Part shown: piece by piece, positions 24,784-33,039 of the stretch
How the letters are laid out: every line of letters begins with the position of its first letter
Position numbering within the stretch: the stretch's first letter is position 1
Origin: Ottowia thiooxydans DSM 14619
GTDB lineage: Bacteria; Pseudomonadota; Gammaproteobacteria; Burkholderiales; Burkholderiaceae_C
DNA: 64,000 nucleotides
Direction of reading: 5' to 3'
Assembly (NCBI RefSeq): GCF_000422885.1
Contig: NZ_KE383943.1
Span: 434,001 to 498,000, forward strand
Position numbers and translations under genes: made by a program
Notes under the pieces: model-generated
What the model was told of the DNA's origin: nothing
The model's database searches: none
What the model saw: only the letters and a program-made list of their open reading frames with translations

Positions 24784-25827
24784 TCAGGGAGCGCGCCTCG
24801 TGCTCTCGGAGCCGGAAAGCAGATTGGTGATTTCTTCGTAGAGTGCGCGAGGCACTTGAACTCCATGCTCCAGGCTCCTCTTGCGTGCCGCGAACCTGCG
24901 CTGTGATGGCAACCTGGCACCCTGACCCAGGAATGCGTCAAAAAGCCTCTCTGCTCGGGCGGTGTCATTGGCGTATTGGCCTTGTCCGAGTAGCAGTGGG
25001 TCCATGGCAATGACAAGCTCGCCGTGACAAGGCGAGGCCCCTTGGCCATCGTCGTATTCCAATGAGTCCAAGCTCGTCAGATCACCGATCAATGGCCCTG
25101 CCAGCAACTCGATCATGGTGGAAAGCGCCGAACCCTTGTGGCCTCCGAATGCAAGCATTGCGCCACCGTTCAGGATGGAGTTGGCATTGCTTGTAGGCTG
25201 ACCGAGTGCATCTATTCCCCAGCCAAAGGGTACGGCCTTTCCAGAACGGTTGTGCAACTCTATTTCTCCGCGCGCTACAGCGCTGGTTGCGAAATCAAAC
25301 ACGTACGGGTCTTTGCCGGGTCTGGGCCACCCGAAGGCGATAGGGTTGGTTCCAAGGACTGCCTGGGTCCCGCCGGCGGGCGCCACGCCTGCGTGGCTCG
25401 GATTCATTGCGATGGCGGCAAGGCCGGCCGCTGTCAGGACTTCGATCTCAGGCCAAAGTGCTGAGAAGTGATAACAGTTGTTGATCACCATGGCCGCAAT
25501 CCCCGTCTTCCTGGCCTTTTCGATCAGCACCTCGCTCCCCATTTCGAATGACAGGGGAGAGTATGCAAACTGAGCGTCCACACCCACCAGCGCCGGTGTG
25601 CGATCTCGCATCACGGGAAGCGCGTCACGAGAGATGCTGCTGTTGCTGAGTGTGTGGGTGGTGATCAGGAGCCTATAGATACCGTGCGAATAGCACTCGT
25701 CTCTCTCGCCTGCTGTGATGACGCGAGCTACCGCTTCTGCGTGCGCAAGCGACATCCCGTGCTCTCTCAATACCCGTACGGAAAGGCCGAATACGTCATC
25801 AAGAGCGAGGCAAACGGTATCGGCCAT
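24784..25827 (-). CDS. Ldh/YbiC-family oxidoreductase, probable pyrroline/piperideine-2-carboxylate reductase
   Basis: A 347-residue member of the malate/L-lactate dehydrogenase (Ldh_2) family. The start at 25827 has an excellent AGGAGGAAC upstream. Family motifs: AGERDECYSHGIYRL (active-site histidine), NNCYHFSALWPEIE, ILGTNPIAF-type VLGTNPIAFGWPRPG, FGGHKGSALSTMIELLAG. The GHKGS and SHGIYR forms resemble DpkA-type 1-pyrroline-2-carboxylate/1-piperideine-2-carboxylate reductases more than malate or ureidoglycolate dehydrogenases. With proC, a DAO-family oxidase and a DHDPS-type lyase nearby, a role in proline, hydroxyproline or pipecolate metabolism is plausible but inferred. Confidence 0.8.
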   Translation of the reverse strand: MADTVCLALDDVFGLSVRVLREHGMSLAHAEAVARVITAGERDECYSHGIYRLLITTHTLSNSSISRDALPVMRDRTPALVGVDAQFAYSPLSFEMGSEVLIEKARKTGIAAMVINNCYHFSALWPEIEVLTAAGLAAIAMNPSHAGVAPAGGTQAVLGTNPIAFGWPRPGKDPYVFDFATSAVARGEIELHNRSGKAVPFGWGIDALGQPTSNANSILNGGAMLAFGGHKGSALSTMIELLAGPLIGDLTSLDSLEYDDGQGASPCHGELVIAMDPLLLGQGQYANDTARAERLFDAFLGQGARLPSQRRFAARKRSLEHGVQVPRALYEEITNLLSGSESTRRAP

Positions 25828-25976
25828 GTACAAGTTCCTCCTGGAATGATCCGCGCGTGGAGATGCAGTCCGGTTACCCACCAGGCTTTATGGCCGCAGG
25901 CATCCGGCTTGAGATGTGGGCATGTTCTGATTGGCGTCTCACAGGGGTGGCTACCACCCGGTTGTTGATTAACGCC

Positions 25977-26930
25977 CTACTGTTTCATTTCCATTTTTGG
26001 AACAATCTTCTTGAACGCCTCGTTTTGCCGCGCGATATCTTTTGTGAATTCAGGCGTGTCAGCCCAAGAGAGCGTGAGGCCTTGCTTCGTGATCGTGGTC
26101 TGGAAAGCCGGGTCCTGGAAGACTGCCTTCGCTACTTCCCGCCACTTGTCCAGCGCCTCCTTGGGACTGCCTTTGGGAAGGCCAATGCCGCGCCAGACGC
26201 TGTAGTGAAGGTCATAGCCGCGCTCTTTGAATGTCGGCACGCTCTCTAGTCCAGGAATGCGCTTTTCTGCCATGACAGCCAGGGTACGGAGCTTGCCAGC
26301 TTCGACGTGTTGTTTCAGGTCCGCATAGGGAATGGAGGTTGCTTGTACATCGCCCGAGAGAAGGCCGAGGGTGGCAGGCGCCGCGCCTTGGTACGGTACG
26401 TGGTTGAACTTGGCGCCGGTTCGTTCTGCGAGCGCCACAGCTGCTGTATGGGGAATCGTTCCAAGACCAGCATTGCTCAAAGCGACTTTATCTGGATTAG
26501 CCCTTGCAAACGCGATGAACTCATCAATCGTCTTCCACGGGGCGTCGCTGCGGACGGTAATGGAAGTCGCATCATCAGTAAAGCGTGCGATCGGTTGAAA
26601 ATGATCGACCGTCGATTTGCCGATTCCCAGAAGGGGAACGACGAGCATCTCTGGGTTCATGAGAGATAACTTGTAGCCGTCCGGAGTGCCTGTTGTGACA
26701 TAGGCCCAGCCGATCGAGCCGCTCGCGCCAGGTTTGTTTGTCACGAAGACCGGCTGAGGCAGGTGCTTTTTGGCGGCCTCGGCAATGGCCCGGGCAGCCG
26801 CGTCGCTTCCTCCACCTGCCGCGTACGCCACAACAAGCTCCATCGACTTGGATGGGTACGGGTCGGCTGCGTGAACGAGTGCCATGGCACTGCTTAAAGC
26901 GGCGAACGTCAGAGTGCGTAGGATCTTCAT
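25977..26930 (-). CDS. Bug/TctC-family periplasmic binding protein
   Basis: A 317-residue receptor with a short signal peptide ending LVHAA. The first ligand loop reads VAYAAGGGSDAAARAIAE, with glycine-serine-aspartate in place of the usual PPGGPTD, and continues with NKPGASGSIGWAYV, TPDGYKLSLMN and NHVPYQGAAPATLGLL. It is the most divergent of the six free-standing Bug proteins. It lies 149 bases upstream of the reductase start and downstream of a DHDPS-family gene on the same strand, probably in one transcription unit with both. Confidence 0.9.
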   Translation of the reverse strand: MKILRTLTFAALSSAMALVHAADPYPSKSMELVVAYAAGGGSDAAARAIAEAAKKHLPQPVFVTNKPGASGSIGWAYVTTGTPDGYKLSLMNPEMLVVPLLGIGKSTVDHFQPIARFTDDATSITVRSDAPWKTIDEFIAFARANPDKVALSNAGLGTIPHTAAVALAERTGAKFNHVPYQGAAPATLGLLSGDVQATSIPYADLKQHVEAGKLRTLAVMAEKRIPGLESVPTFKERGYDLHYSVWRGIGLPKGSPKEALDKWREVAKAVFQDPAFQTTITKQGLTLSWADTPEFTKDIARQNEAFKKIVPKMEMKQ

Positions 26931-27056
26931 GATTTGAGGAGTGGTGATAGCGCCGATGAACTCTGCTCACCATCGGGGCGCGGATACCGATGGACCTCCA
27001 ACGCCTCTTGCGCGGAGGGGCAGGTGCTTGACTAGGTGAGAGGTGGTTAAAGCAAA

Positions 27057-27962
27057 TTAATAGCCAAGGGTCTTCAGGTCCGCAAGGGTTGTCTTCGCGA
27101 TGGCGATGGTTCGCTCGCGCTCAGCACCTTCCAGGTTCAATCTTGGCGGCTTGACTGTTTCTGCACTCCCGACGGCGATGTTTTCCGTCAGCTTGATGTG
27201 CTGAACGAGCTTCACCACGGTATCCAGGTAAAACAGCGAATCCAAAGCAGCGTAAAGCTTGCGGGCTTCGTCAAACTTACCCGCAACACATAGATTGAGG
27301 AGATCTACGGATGCTTTGGGCACGGCGTTCGCCATCCCGGATACCCAGCACTTGACTCCAAGGGCTGCGCTCTCGACGATCAGGTTATCTACGCCGCACA
27401 CCACGTTCAGCCGCCCAGCAAAGCGCGTCATCAGTTCCGTGATGCGATGCGTTTCATAAGACTCTTCCTTCATGGCGACGATGGTCGGCTCGCTCATGAG
27501 TTCAGTCAGGATGTCCGCCGTGAGATCGACCCCGTAACCGCGAGGGTTGTTGTAGAGAAGGATGGGCAGATTGCTTGCCCGGGCGACTGTCTTGTAGAAA
27601 TGAATCGTCTCCCTGGCGTCTGATTTATAGGTCAAGCCAGGAAAGACCATGAGGCCGTCTATACCCAGTTTCTCCGCCTCTTTCGCGAAAGCTTCGGCTT
27701 TAGCGGTGCTGGTCTCAGCCAAGCCTGAGACCACCGGGACACGACCTTTCACCACCGCCTTTGCAGTTTTTAGAACCACAAGCTTTTCTTCAGGGGATAA
27801 CTGAGCGTTCTCCCCCACCATGCCCATCATCACCACGCCACCCACACCTGCGTCGATCAGTCTTTCCAACCCGCGTTCGATGGCAGGGATGTCCAGCGTG
27901 AAGTCGGGGTTGAGTTTGGTTGTGACGGCAGGGAAGACGCCGGACCAGTTGATTGCTTTCAT
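27057..27962 (-). CDS. DHDPS/NAL-family aldolase or deaminase
   Basis: A 301-residue TIM-barrel enzyme of the dihydrodipicolinate synthase/N-acetylneuraminate lyase family. The Schiff-base lysine is in PTIVAMKEESYETHRI near residue 165 and the tyrosine in ILLYNNPRGYGVDL near 137. Other motifs: VFPAVTTKLNPDF, GGVVMMGMVGENAQLSPEEK. AAAGGTGATC precedes the start. Some family members deaminate 1-pyrroline-4-hydroxy-2-carboxylate in hydroxyproline breakdown, which would fit the neighbours; keto-acid aldolase is equally possible. The gene is divergent from a GntR regulator and has operator-like palindromes in its promoter. Confidence 0.88.
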   Translation of the reverse strand: MKAINWSGVFPAVTTKLNPDFTLDIPAIERGLERLIDAGVGGVVMMGMVGENAQLSPEEKLVVLKTAKAVVKGRVPVVSGLAETSTAKAEAFAKEAEKLGIDGLMVFPGLTYKSDARETIHFYKTVARASNLPILLYNNPRGYGVDLTADILTELMSEPTIVAMKEESYETHRITELMTRFAGRLNVVCGVDNLIVESAALGVKCWVSGMANAVPKASVDLLNLCVAGKFDEARKLYAALDSLFYLDTVVKLVQHIKLTENIAVGSAETVKPPRLNLEGAERERTIAIAKTTLADLKTLGY

Positions 27963-28011
27963 TGCGGATCACCTTTCGTTTAACAATAGCCTTATCTTCG
28001 AATTGGAGTCA

Positions 28012-28110
28012 ATATATTGGATCCAAATTGAAGGATTGTCAAAAATCGATGCACGGGGCTCATTTGGCTGCGTCCGATGCGTTGATTTCAGTGGATTGGA
28101 TACAATATAT
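28012..28110. promoter_or_regulatory. Divergent regulatory region with two TTGGAT(C/A)CAA operators
   Basis: TTGGATCCAA (28017-28026) and TTGGATACAA (28096-28105) lie in the 275-base region between the DHDPS-type gene and the divergent GntR gene. They share an extended AATATATTG-N-ATCCAA when the second is read on the minus strand. Two phased sites about 79 bases apart suggest a dimer-of-dimers repressor with DNA looping; the GntR protein encoded next door is the natural candidate. Confidence 0.6.
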
Positions 28111-28237
28111 TTGTACCAAGGGAAATTTTTATAGAGGGTTTACCCTTATCAATCTTCTATCGTCTGCCATAGCGGCCTCCAGGATCGCGAACACGTTCCA
28201 GGAGCGCGGCTGGTGAGTGGCATACTCGTGAGACCTC

Positions 28238-28966
28238 ATGGCATATCCAGCGAACATCCATCCGTCGAACGACGTTGAGCGTCTACCGTCGTCGACCGGT
28301 CGGCTAGTTCGAAAGACAACGGTTGAACTCGTACTGGACGACCTTCGAGCACGCATTCTTTCCGGGGCGTTGCCTCCAGGGGTGCCGCTCCGGCAGGAAG
28401 CTCTCGCTGATGAGTTGGGTGTCAGCCGGATTCCTGTGCGCGAAGCTATTCGAATCTTGAGCGCTGAAGGCCTCATAGACGTTCTGCCCCACAAAGGGGC
28501 ATTCGTCTCCATGCTGTCCAAAGAAGAGGTGCGGGAGTTTTTTGATATTCGCCAGCGCCTTGAGCCATGGTTGTTGCACGAAGCCGTGGCCCATATTAGT
28601 GACGCTGATCTCCACCGCGCGCAAGCTCAAGTTGAGGCGATGGACCATGCCACTGCAGACGATTGGGGCGCGCTGAACTGGGCGTTCCACGAGCTGCTTT
28701 ACGCACCTGCAGGCCGGCCTGCAGCGCTATCAATCGTACGTGCCCTTCATGAGAAATCAGAGAGATATTTCCGATTTCAAGCGGTGAATACGCCTGTCCG
28801 GGAGCAAGCTCATCGGGAGCACCAACAACTGATCGATCTGTGCAGGCATCGTCAGGCAGATAAAGCGCAGCAGGTGCTTGAAGAGCACATTGCCACCGCT
28901 GGAGATGAGATATTGGGAATCGTCACGAGAATTCTTGACGACAAGCCCGCGCGGCTGACTTCCTGA
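28238..28966 (+). CDS. GntR-family regulator, FCD (FadR-like) type
   Basis: A 242-residue regulator with a 25-residue N-terminal extension, then the wHTH (ALADELGVSRIPVREAIRIL, AEGLIDVLPHKGAFVS). The FCD domain follows (FFDIRQRLEPWLL, NWAFHELLYAPAG, HREHQQLIDLCRHRQ, EEHIATAGDEIL). It is divergent from the DHDPS-type gene across a region with two TTGGAT(C/A)CAA sites. Likely the local repressor of the 18-28 kb amino-acid genes, together with or instead of the paralog at 22757. Confidence 0.88.
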   Translation: MAYPANIHPSNDVERLPSSTGRLVRKTTVELVLDDLRARILSGALPPGVPLRQEALADELGVSRIPVREAIRILSAEGLIDVLPHKGAFVSMLSKEEVREFFDIRQRLEPWLLHEAVAHISDADLHRAQAQVEAMDHATADDWGALNWAFHELLYAPAGRPAALSIVRALHEKSERYFRFQAVNTPVREQAHREHQQLIDLCRHRQADKAQQVLEEHIATAGDEILGIVTRILDDKPARLTS

Positions 28967-29181
28967 CACAGCGAAGTTAAAGTCGGCAGGGCGGCAGGGA
29001 TCTGCTAGCGCTTATCACTAAGCACTACGATCACAGTCCCCAATTTCTGGTGTACGAGAGTGTTGAAATGTTTTGTCACATTCCGTGGCAATCGTTTTAG
29101 CGCTTGCTTGACTTGAGGCAAGGTTGTTATGGGCACTGGGGCTTAGCCTTTCCCCAGTTCTTTGCTCAGGCTTTGCTCTCC

Positions 29182-30474
29182 ATGAAATTACCTCTTGCTG
29201 ACCGTGCGGGGTCGCGCGGCGCTTTATCGACCTATTCCTCCACCATTTCTTCGGTTTCCGAAGCGATAGACGGTTTGTGGTCGTTATGCGGTCAGTCGGC
29301 ACTCACCCCGCTTCAGCTCAAAGGCCGTACTCTTTTACCGGTAGTGCAGGGGGGAATGGGGGTTGGAGTTTCGGCAGGTGGCTTGGCAGGCGCCGTGGCG
29401 CGTCTGGATAGCGTGGGCACCATTTCTTCAGTCGATCTGAGGCGTTTGCACCCGGATCTCATGGAGCAGACGGGCCATCTTTTGAAGGAATCCGATGCTG
29501 CGGAGCGCATCAATGCAGCCAACATCGAAGCGCTCAAACGCGAGATACGGCGAGCGAGAGTCCTGTCGGAAGGGCGGGGTGCGCTTGCAGTAAACGTGAT
29601 GAAGGCGCTTAGCCAATATGAAGCTTACGTGCGCTGCGCGTTGGAGGAGGGTGTTGATGCTGTGGTCGTGGGGGCGGGATTGCCGCTGGATTTGCCCGAA
29701 CTGGCCAAGGACCACCCGCATACCGCTCTGATCCCTATTCTTTCGGACGCGCGTGGTGTTCAACTGCTGGTGCGTAAATGGGAAAAGAAAGGGCGCCTGC
29801 CTGACGCCATCGTTATTGAGCACCCACGCTTGGCGGGGGGGCATTTGGGTGCAGCCAAGGTGGCTGACCTTCAAGATCCCCGTTTCAATTTCGAGAACGT
29901 CATTCCCGCCGCGCGTGAATTTTTCAAGAATGCGGGCATAGAGGGTGAAATTCCCCTTATTGCTGCCGGGGGCATCAGTTGCCTGGCGGATATTCAGCGC
30001 TTGCAGGCACTGGGTGCTGCGGGTGTGCAGCTCGGCACTGCGTTTGCCGTGACGCAGGAATGCGACGCCGCGCCCGAATTCAAGCGTGTGCTGGCAGAGG
30101 CTCGCCCAGAGGACGTGGTGGAGTTCATCAGCGTGGCTGGTTTACCGGCGCGCGGCGTGCGAACTCCCTGGTTGGAAAAATATATTCGTATCGAATCGAA
30201 ACTAAAAGCGGTTGCACATGTGAAGAAACAGTGCAACATGGCTTTCGATTGTTTGGCACACTGTGGCCTGCGCGATGGCGTTTCCAGCATGGGGCAGTTC
30301 TGCATTGACCAGCAACTTGGTCACGCTTATGCCGGACAGACTGAAAAAGGCCTGTTCTTTAGAGGGGCAGGGATGTTGCCTTTCGGATCGCGAATTGCAT
30401 CAGTGCAAGAATTGATGGTTTGGTTGCTGGGATCGATCATGCCAGCAGCCCTCACACCGGAGTGCATTACATGA
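29182..30474 (+). CDS. Nitronate monooxygenase-like FMN oxidoreductase
   Basis: About 430 residues from ATG 29182; no strong ribosome-binding site is seen, so the start is uncertain. It is a TIM-barrel flavoprotein of the NMO/2-nitropropane dioxygenase-FabK superfamily: LLPVVQGGMGVGVSAGGLAG, DAVVVGAGLPLDLP, EHPRLAGGHLGA, PLIAAGGISCLADI, GAAGVQLGTAFAVTQE. The C-terminal part has a cysteine cluster (KKQCNMAFDCLAHCGLRDG) typical of this longer subgroup. Its stop overlaps the start of the ribonucleotide reductase gene (ATGA), an unusual pairing. True nitronate activity is not assured; many relatives have other or unknown substrates. Confidence 0.82.
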   Translation: MKLPLADRAGSRGALSTYSSTISSVSEAIDGLWSLCGQSALTPLQLKGRTLLPVVQGGMGVGVSAGGLAGAVARLDSVGTISSVDLRRLHPDLMEQTGHLLKESDAAERINAANIEALKREIRRARVLSEGRGALAVNVMKALSQYEAYVRCALEEGVDAVVVGAGLPLDLPELAKDHPHTALIPILSDARGVQLLVRKWEKKGRLPDAIVIEHPRLAGGHLGAAKVADLQDPRFNFENVIPAAREFFKNAGIEGEIPLIAAGGISCLADIQRLQALGAAGVQLGTAFAVTQECDAAPEFKRVLAEARPEDVVEFISVAGLPARGVRTPWLEKYIRIESKLKAVAHVKKQCNMAFDCLAHCGLRDGVSSMGQFCIDQQLGHAYAGQTEKGLFFRGAGMLPFGSRIASVQELMVWLLGSIMPAALTPECIT

Positions 30475-32963
30475 AAAGAGACCCCCTGCCAAAAGCGCAG
30501 GCTCGTCTGGCAGTTCAACCCATCTGTCGCGATGTGTTGGCTGAAAAATACTTTAAATCTGGCGAAACGAGCCTTGATCAGCTCTACGGCCGCGTCGCAA
30601 GGGCGTTGGCATCTGTTGAAGAACCCAAACTGCGCGGTGAGTGGGAGCAAAAATTCCTGGCCAACCTGCACGCCGGTGCCATAGGTGCTGGCCGCATCAT
30701 GAGCGCGGCGGGTACGGATATTCAGGCCACCCTGATCAATTGCTTCGTGCAGCCGGTGGGTGATGCCATCCAGGGTGCAGATGACGAGGGCTACCCTGGC
30801 ATCTACGAAGCCTTGCGAGAGGCCGCAGAAACTATGCGCCGTGGCGGCGGCGTGGGCTATGACTTCAGCCGCATTCGCCCCAAGGGTGCTTATGTCAAGG
30901 GCACGGCCAGCATGGCCAGCGGGCCTTGTAGCTACATGAATGTGTTCGACCAGTCTTGCTCCACGGTCGAAAGCGCTGGCGCACGGCGTGGCGCGCAGAT
31001 GGGGGTGCTGCGCATCGACCATCCTGATGTGCTGGAGTTCATTACCGCCAAGCGTACGCCGGGCCGCTGGAACAATTTCAACGTGTCAGTGGGCGTGACA
31101 GATGCCTTCATGCGTGCCGTGGAAGGGGGCGCTGTGTGGGAGCTGGTCCACAAAGCTCTACCCGGTACCAAGCTGATCGAGGAAGGCGCAACCCAGCGCG
31201 CTGATGGCTCGTGGGTGTATCGGACAATGCCCGCGCGTGAGCTGTGGGACACGATCATGAAGTCCACCTATGACTTCGCCGAGCCGGGCATCTTGTTCCT
31301 CGATCAGATCACTCGCGACAACAATCTGAACTATTGCGAACGGATCGAGGCGACCAACCCCTGCGGCGAACAACCGCTTCCGCCTTACGGTTGCTGCGAT
31401 CTCGGGCCCATCATCCTCACCAATTTTGTGCGCCATCCGTTTGGAGATGGTGGCGATCCGCTGTTCGATTTCGAAGAATTTGAGAAGGTAGTTGCCGTTC
31501 AGACGCGCGCACTCGACAACGTGCTTGATGTCACGTTCTGGCCGTTGGAGCAGCAACGTGCCGAAAGCGCCGCTAAGCGGCGCATCGGCGTGGGCTTTAC
31601 CGGCTTGGGCAATGCGCTGGTCATGCTCAAGCTGCGCTACGACGAGCCAGGTGGCCGCGACATGGCCGCGATGATTGCGCGCCGTATGCGCGATGCCGCT
31701 TACCGCGCTTCGGTGGAGCTGGCTCAGGAAAAGGGCGCGTTTCCTAAGTTCAACGTCGAAGGCTATCTCGCTCCCGGTACGTTTGCCAGCCGTCTTCCAG
31801 AAGATATCAAGGCCAGCATTCGCAAGCACGGTATTCGTAACAGCCACCTGCTTTCGATCGCACCTACGGGCACCGTGAGCCTGGCTTTCGCAGACAACGC
31901 CAGCAATGGTATTGAGCCGGCTTTCAGCTGGACCTACACGCGAAACAAGCGCGAAGCTGATGGCAGCCGTAGCCAATACATTGTTGAAGACCACGCCTAT
32001 CGCCTTTATCGTTCCATGCAGAAGACGGGCGATTCGTCTGATTCAAGCACGGTCAAGTTGCCCGATTATTTCGTCAGCGCCCTGGAGATGAGTGCGGCGG
32101 GTCATGTGGACATGATGCAAGCGGTGCAGCCATTTGTTGACACCAGCATCAGCAAGACCGTGAATATCCCGGAAGACTACCCTTACGAGGATTTCAAGGG
32201 TCTGTACCGTCAAGCTTGGGAGGCTGGGCTCAAGGGCTTGGCTACCTACCGGCCCAACAGCATTCTGGGTGCCGTACTAGAAGCTACTCCTGTGGCCAAG
32301 GAAGCCAGCAAGCCTGAAGCGCCAATGGCCTCCGCACCGGTTCAAGCGCCGGTCGACCCCATGCGCTCGGTGATCGAGAAGCGTCCCGCAGGAGGCTTGC
32401 CTGCGGTGACCGAGAAAATTGAGTACTGGACCAGCGAAGGCCAGCAGCGCCTCTACCTGATCGTCTCGTTTTTGCCCATTGCACTGCCTGAGGGGCGGAG
32501 CGTGGACCGTGCCATTGAGTTTTTCATGCCCGTGGGACAAAGCGGTGAATCGCAGCAATGGATCACTGCCACCATGCGCATGCTCAGCTTGGCTGCACGG
32601 GGCGGTTTCCTGGATCGCGCGCTGTCTGACATGCGCAAGGTCAGCTGGGATCGCGGCCCGGTGCGATTGGGTACCTATGAGAAGCCTGACGGCACGCATG
32701 TGCCGCTCTGGCATGACAGCGAAGTGGCGGCCATTGGTTATGCCATCGAGAACCTGATCGCCAAGCGTGCTCTAGCGGCACAAGGTTCCTTGTTCGATAG
32801 CGAAGAGCTGCCTGCCGCTGAGCCCAAACTGGAAGCCGCAACCTTGGTTTCTCCCACCGCCATGGCGGGCAAGAAGTGCACTGAGTGCGGCGCCCACGCC
32901 ATGATCCGCAAGGATGGGTGTGACTACTGCACGCAGTGCGGATTCCTGGGAAGCTGCGGTTAA
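30471..32963 (+). CDS. nrdJ: Adenosylcobalamin-dependent (class II) ribonucleoside-diphosphate reductase
   Basis: An 830-residue class II ribonucleotide reductase, which makes deoxyribonucleotides with B12 and needs no oxygen. The start at 30471 overlaps the preceding stop. Typical motifs: ATLINCFVQPVGDAI (first redox cysteine), RRGGGVGYDFSRIRP, EATNPCGEQPLPPYGCCDLG (radical and second redox cysteines), HLLSIAPTGTVSLAF. The C-terminal tail has paired cysteines (KKCTECGAHAM, CDYCTQCGFLGSCG) that re-reduce the active site. No B12-riboswitch consensus was recognised upstream of the operon. Confidence 0.94.
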   Translation: MKRDPLPKAQARLAVQPICRDVLAEKYFKSGETSLDQLYGRVARALASVEEPKLRGEWEQKFLANLHAGAIGAGRIMSAAGTDIQATLINCFVQPVGDAIQGADDEGYPGIYEALREAAETMRRGGGVGYDFSRIRPKGAYVKGTASMASGPCSYMNVFDQSCSTVESAGARRGAQMGVLRIDHPDVLEFITAKRTPGRWNNFNVSVGVTDAFMRAVEGGAVWELVHKALPGTKLIEEGATQRADGSWVYRTMPARELWDTIMKSTYDFAEPGILFLDQITRDNNLNYCERIEATNPCGEQPLPPYGCCDLGPIILTNFVRHPFGDGGDPLFDFEEFEKVVAVQTRALDNVLDVTFWPLEQQRAESAAKRRIGVGFTGLGNALVMLKLRYDEPGGRDMAAMIARRMRDAAYRASVELAQEKGAFPKFNVEGYLAPGTFASRLPEDIKASIRKHGIRNSHLLSIAPTGTVSLAFADNASNGIEPAFSWTYTRNKREADGSRSQYIVEDHAYRLYRSMQKTGDSSDSSTVKLPDYFVSALEMSAAGHVDMMQAVQPFVDTSISKTVNIPEDYPYEDFKGLYRQAWEAGLKGLATYRPNSILGAVLEATPVAKEASKPEAPMASAPVQAPVDPMRSVIEKRPAGGLPAVTEKIEYWTSEGQQRLYLIVSFLPIALPEGRSVDRAIEFFMPVGQSGESQQWITATMRMLSLAARGGFLDRALSDMRKVSWDRGPVRLGTYEKPDGTHVPLWHDSEVAAIGYAIENLIAKRALAAQGSLFDSEELPAAEPKLEAATLVSPTAMAGKKCTECGAHAMIRKDGCDYCTQCGFLGSCG

Positions 32964-32986
32964 AGCCTGAGTTCATGCGAAGGGAT

Positions 32987-33007
32987 GGCGAATGCAGTGC
33001 ATTCGCC
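32987..33007. terminator. Hairpin between convergent genes
   Basis: GGCGAATG-CAGTG-CATTCGCC makes an 8-bp perfect stem 24 bases after the nrdJ stop, in the gap before the convergent LysR-TctC gene. No T-run follows, so it may be a weak or factor-assisted terminator. Confidence 0.4.
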
Positions 33008-33039
33008 AAACTCTGCGCAAACAAGCGCAAGGCGAATTT

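Noticed and set aside
28967-29181. Possible cobalamin riboswitch before the flavoprotein-nrdJ operon.
   Set aside because: No B12-box consensus or matching stem arrangement could be recognised; only a small CTTGC/GCAAG repeat is present.
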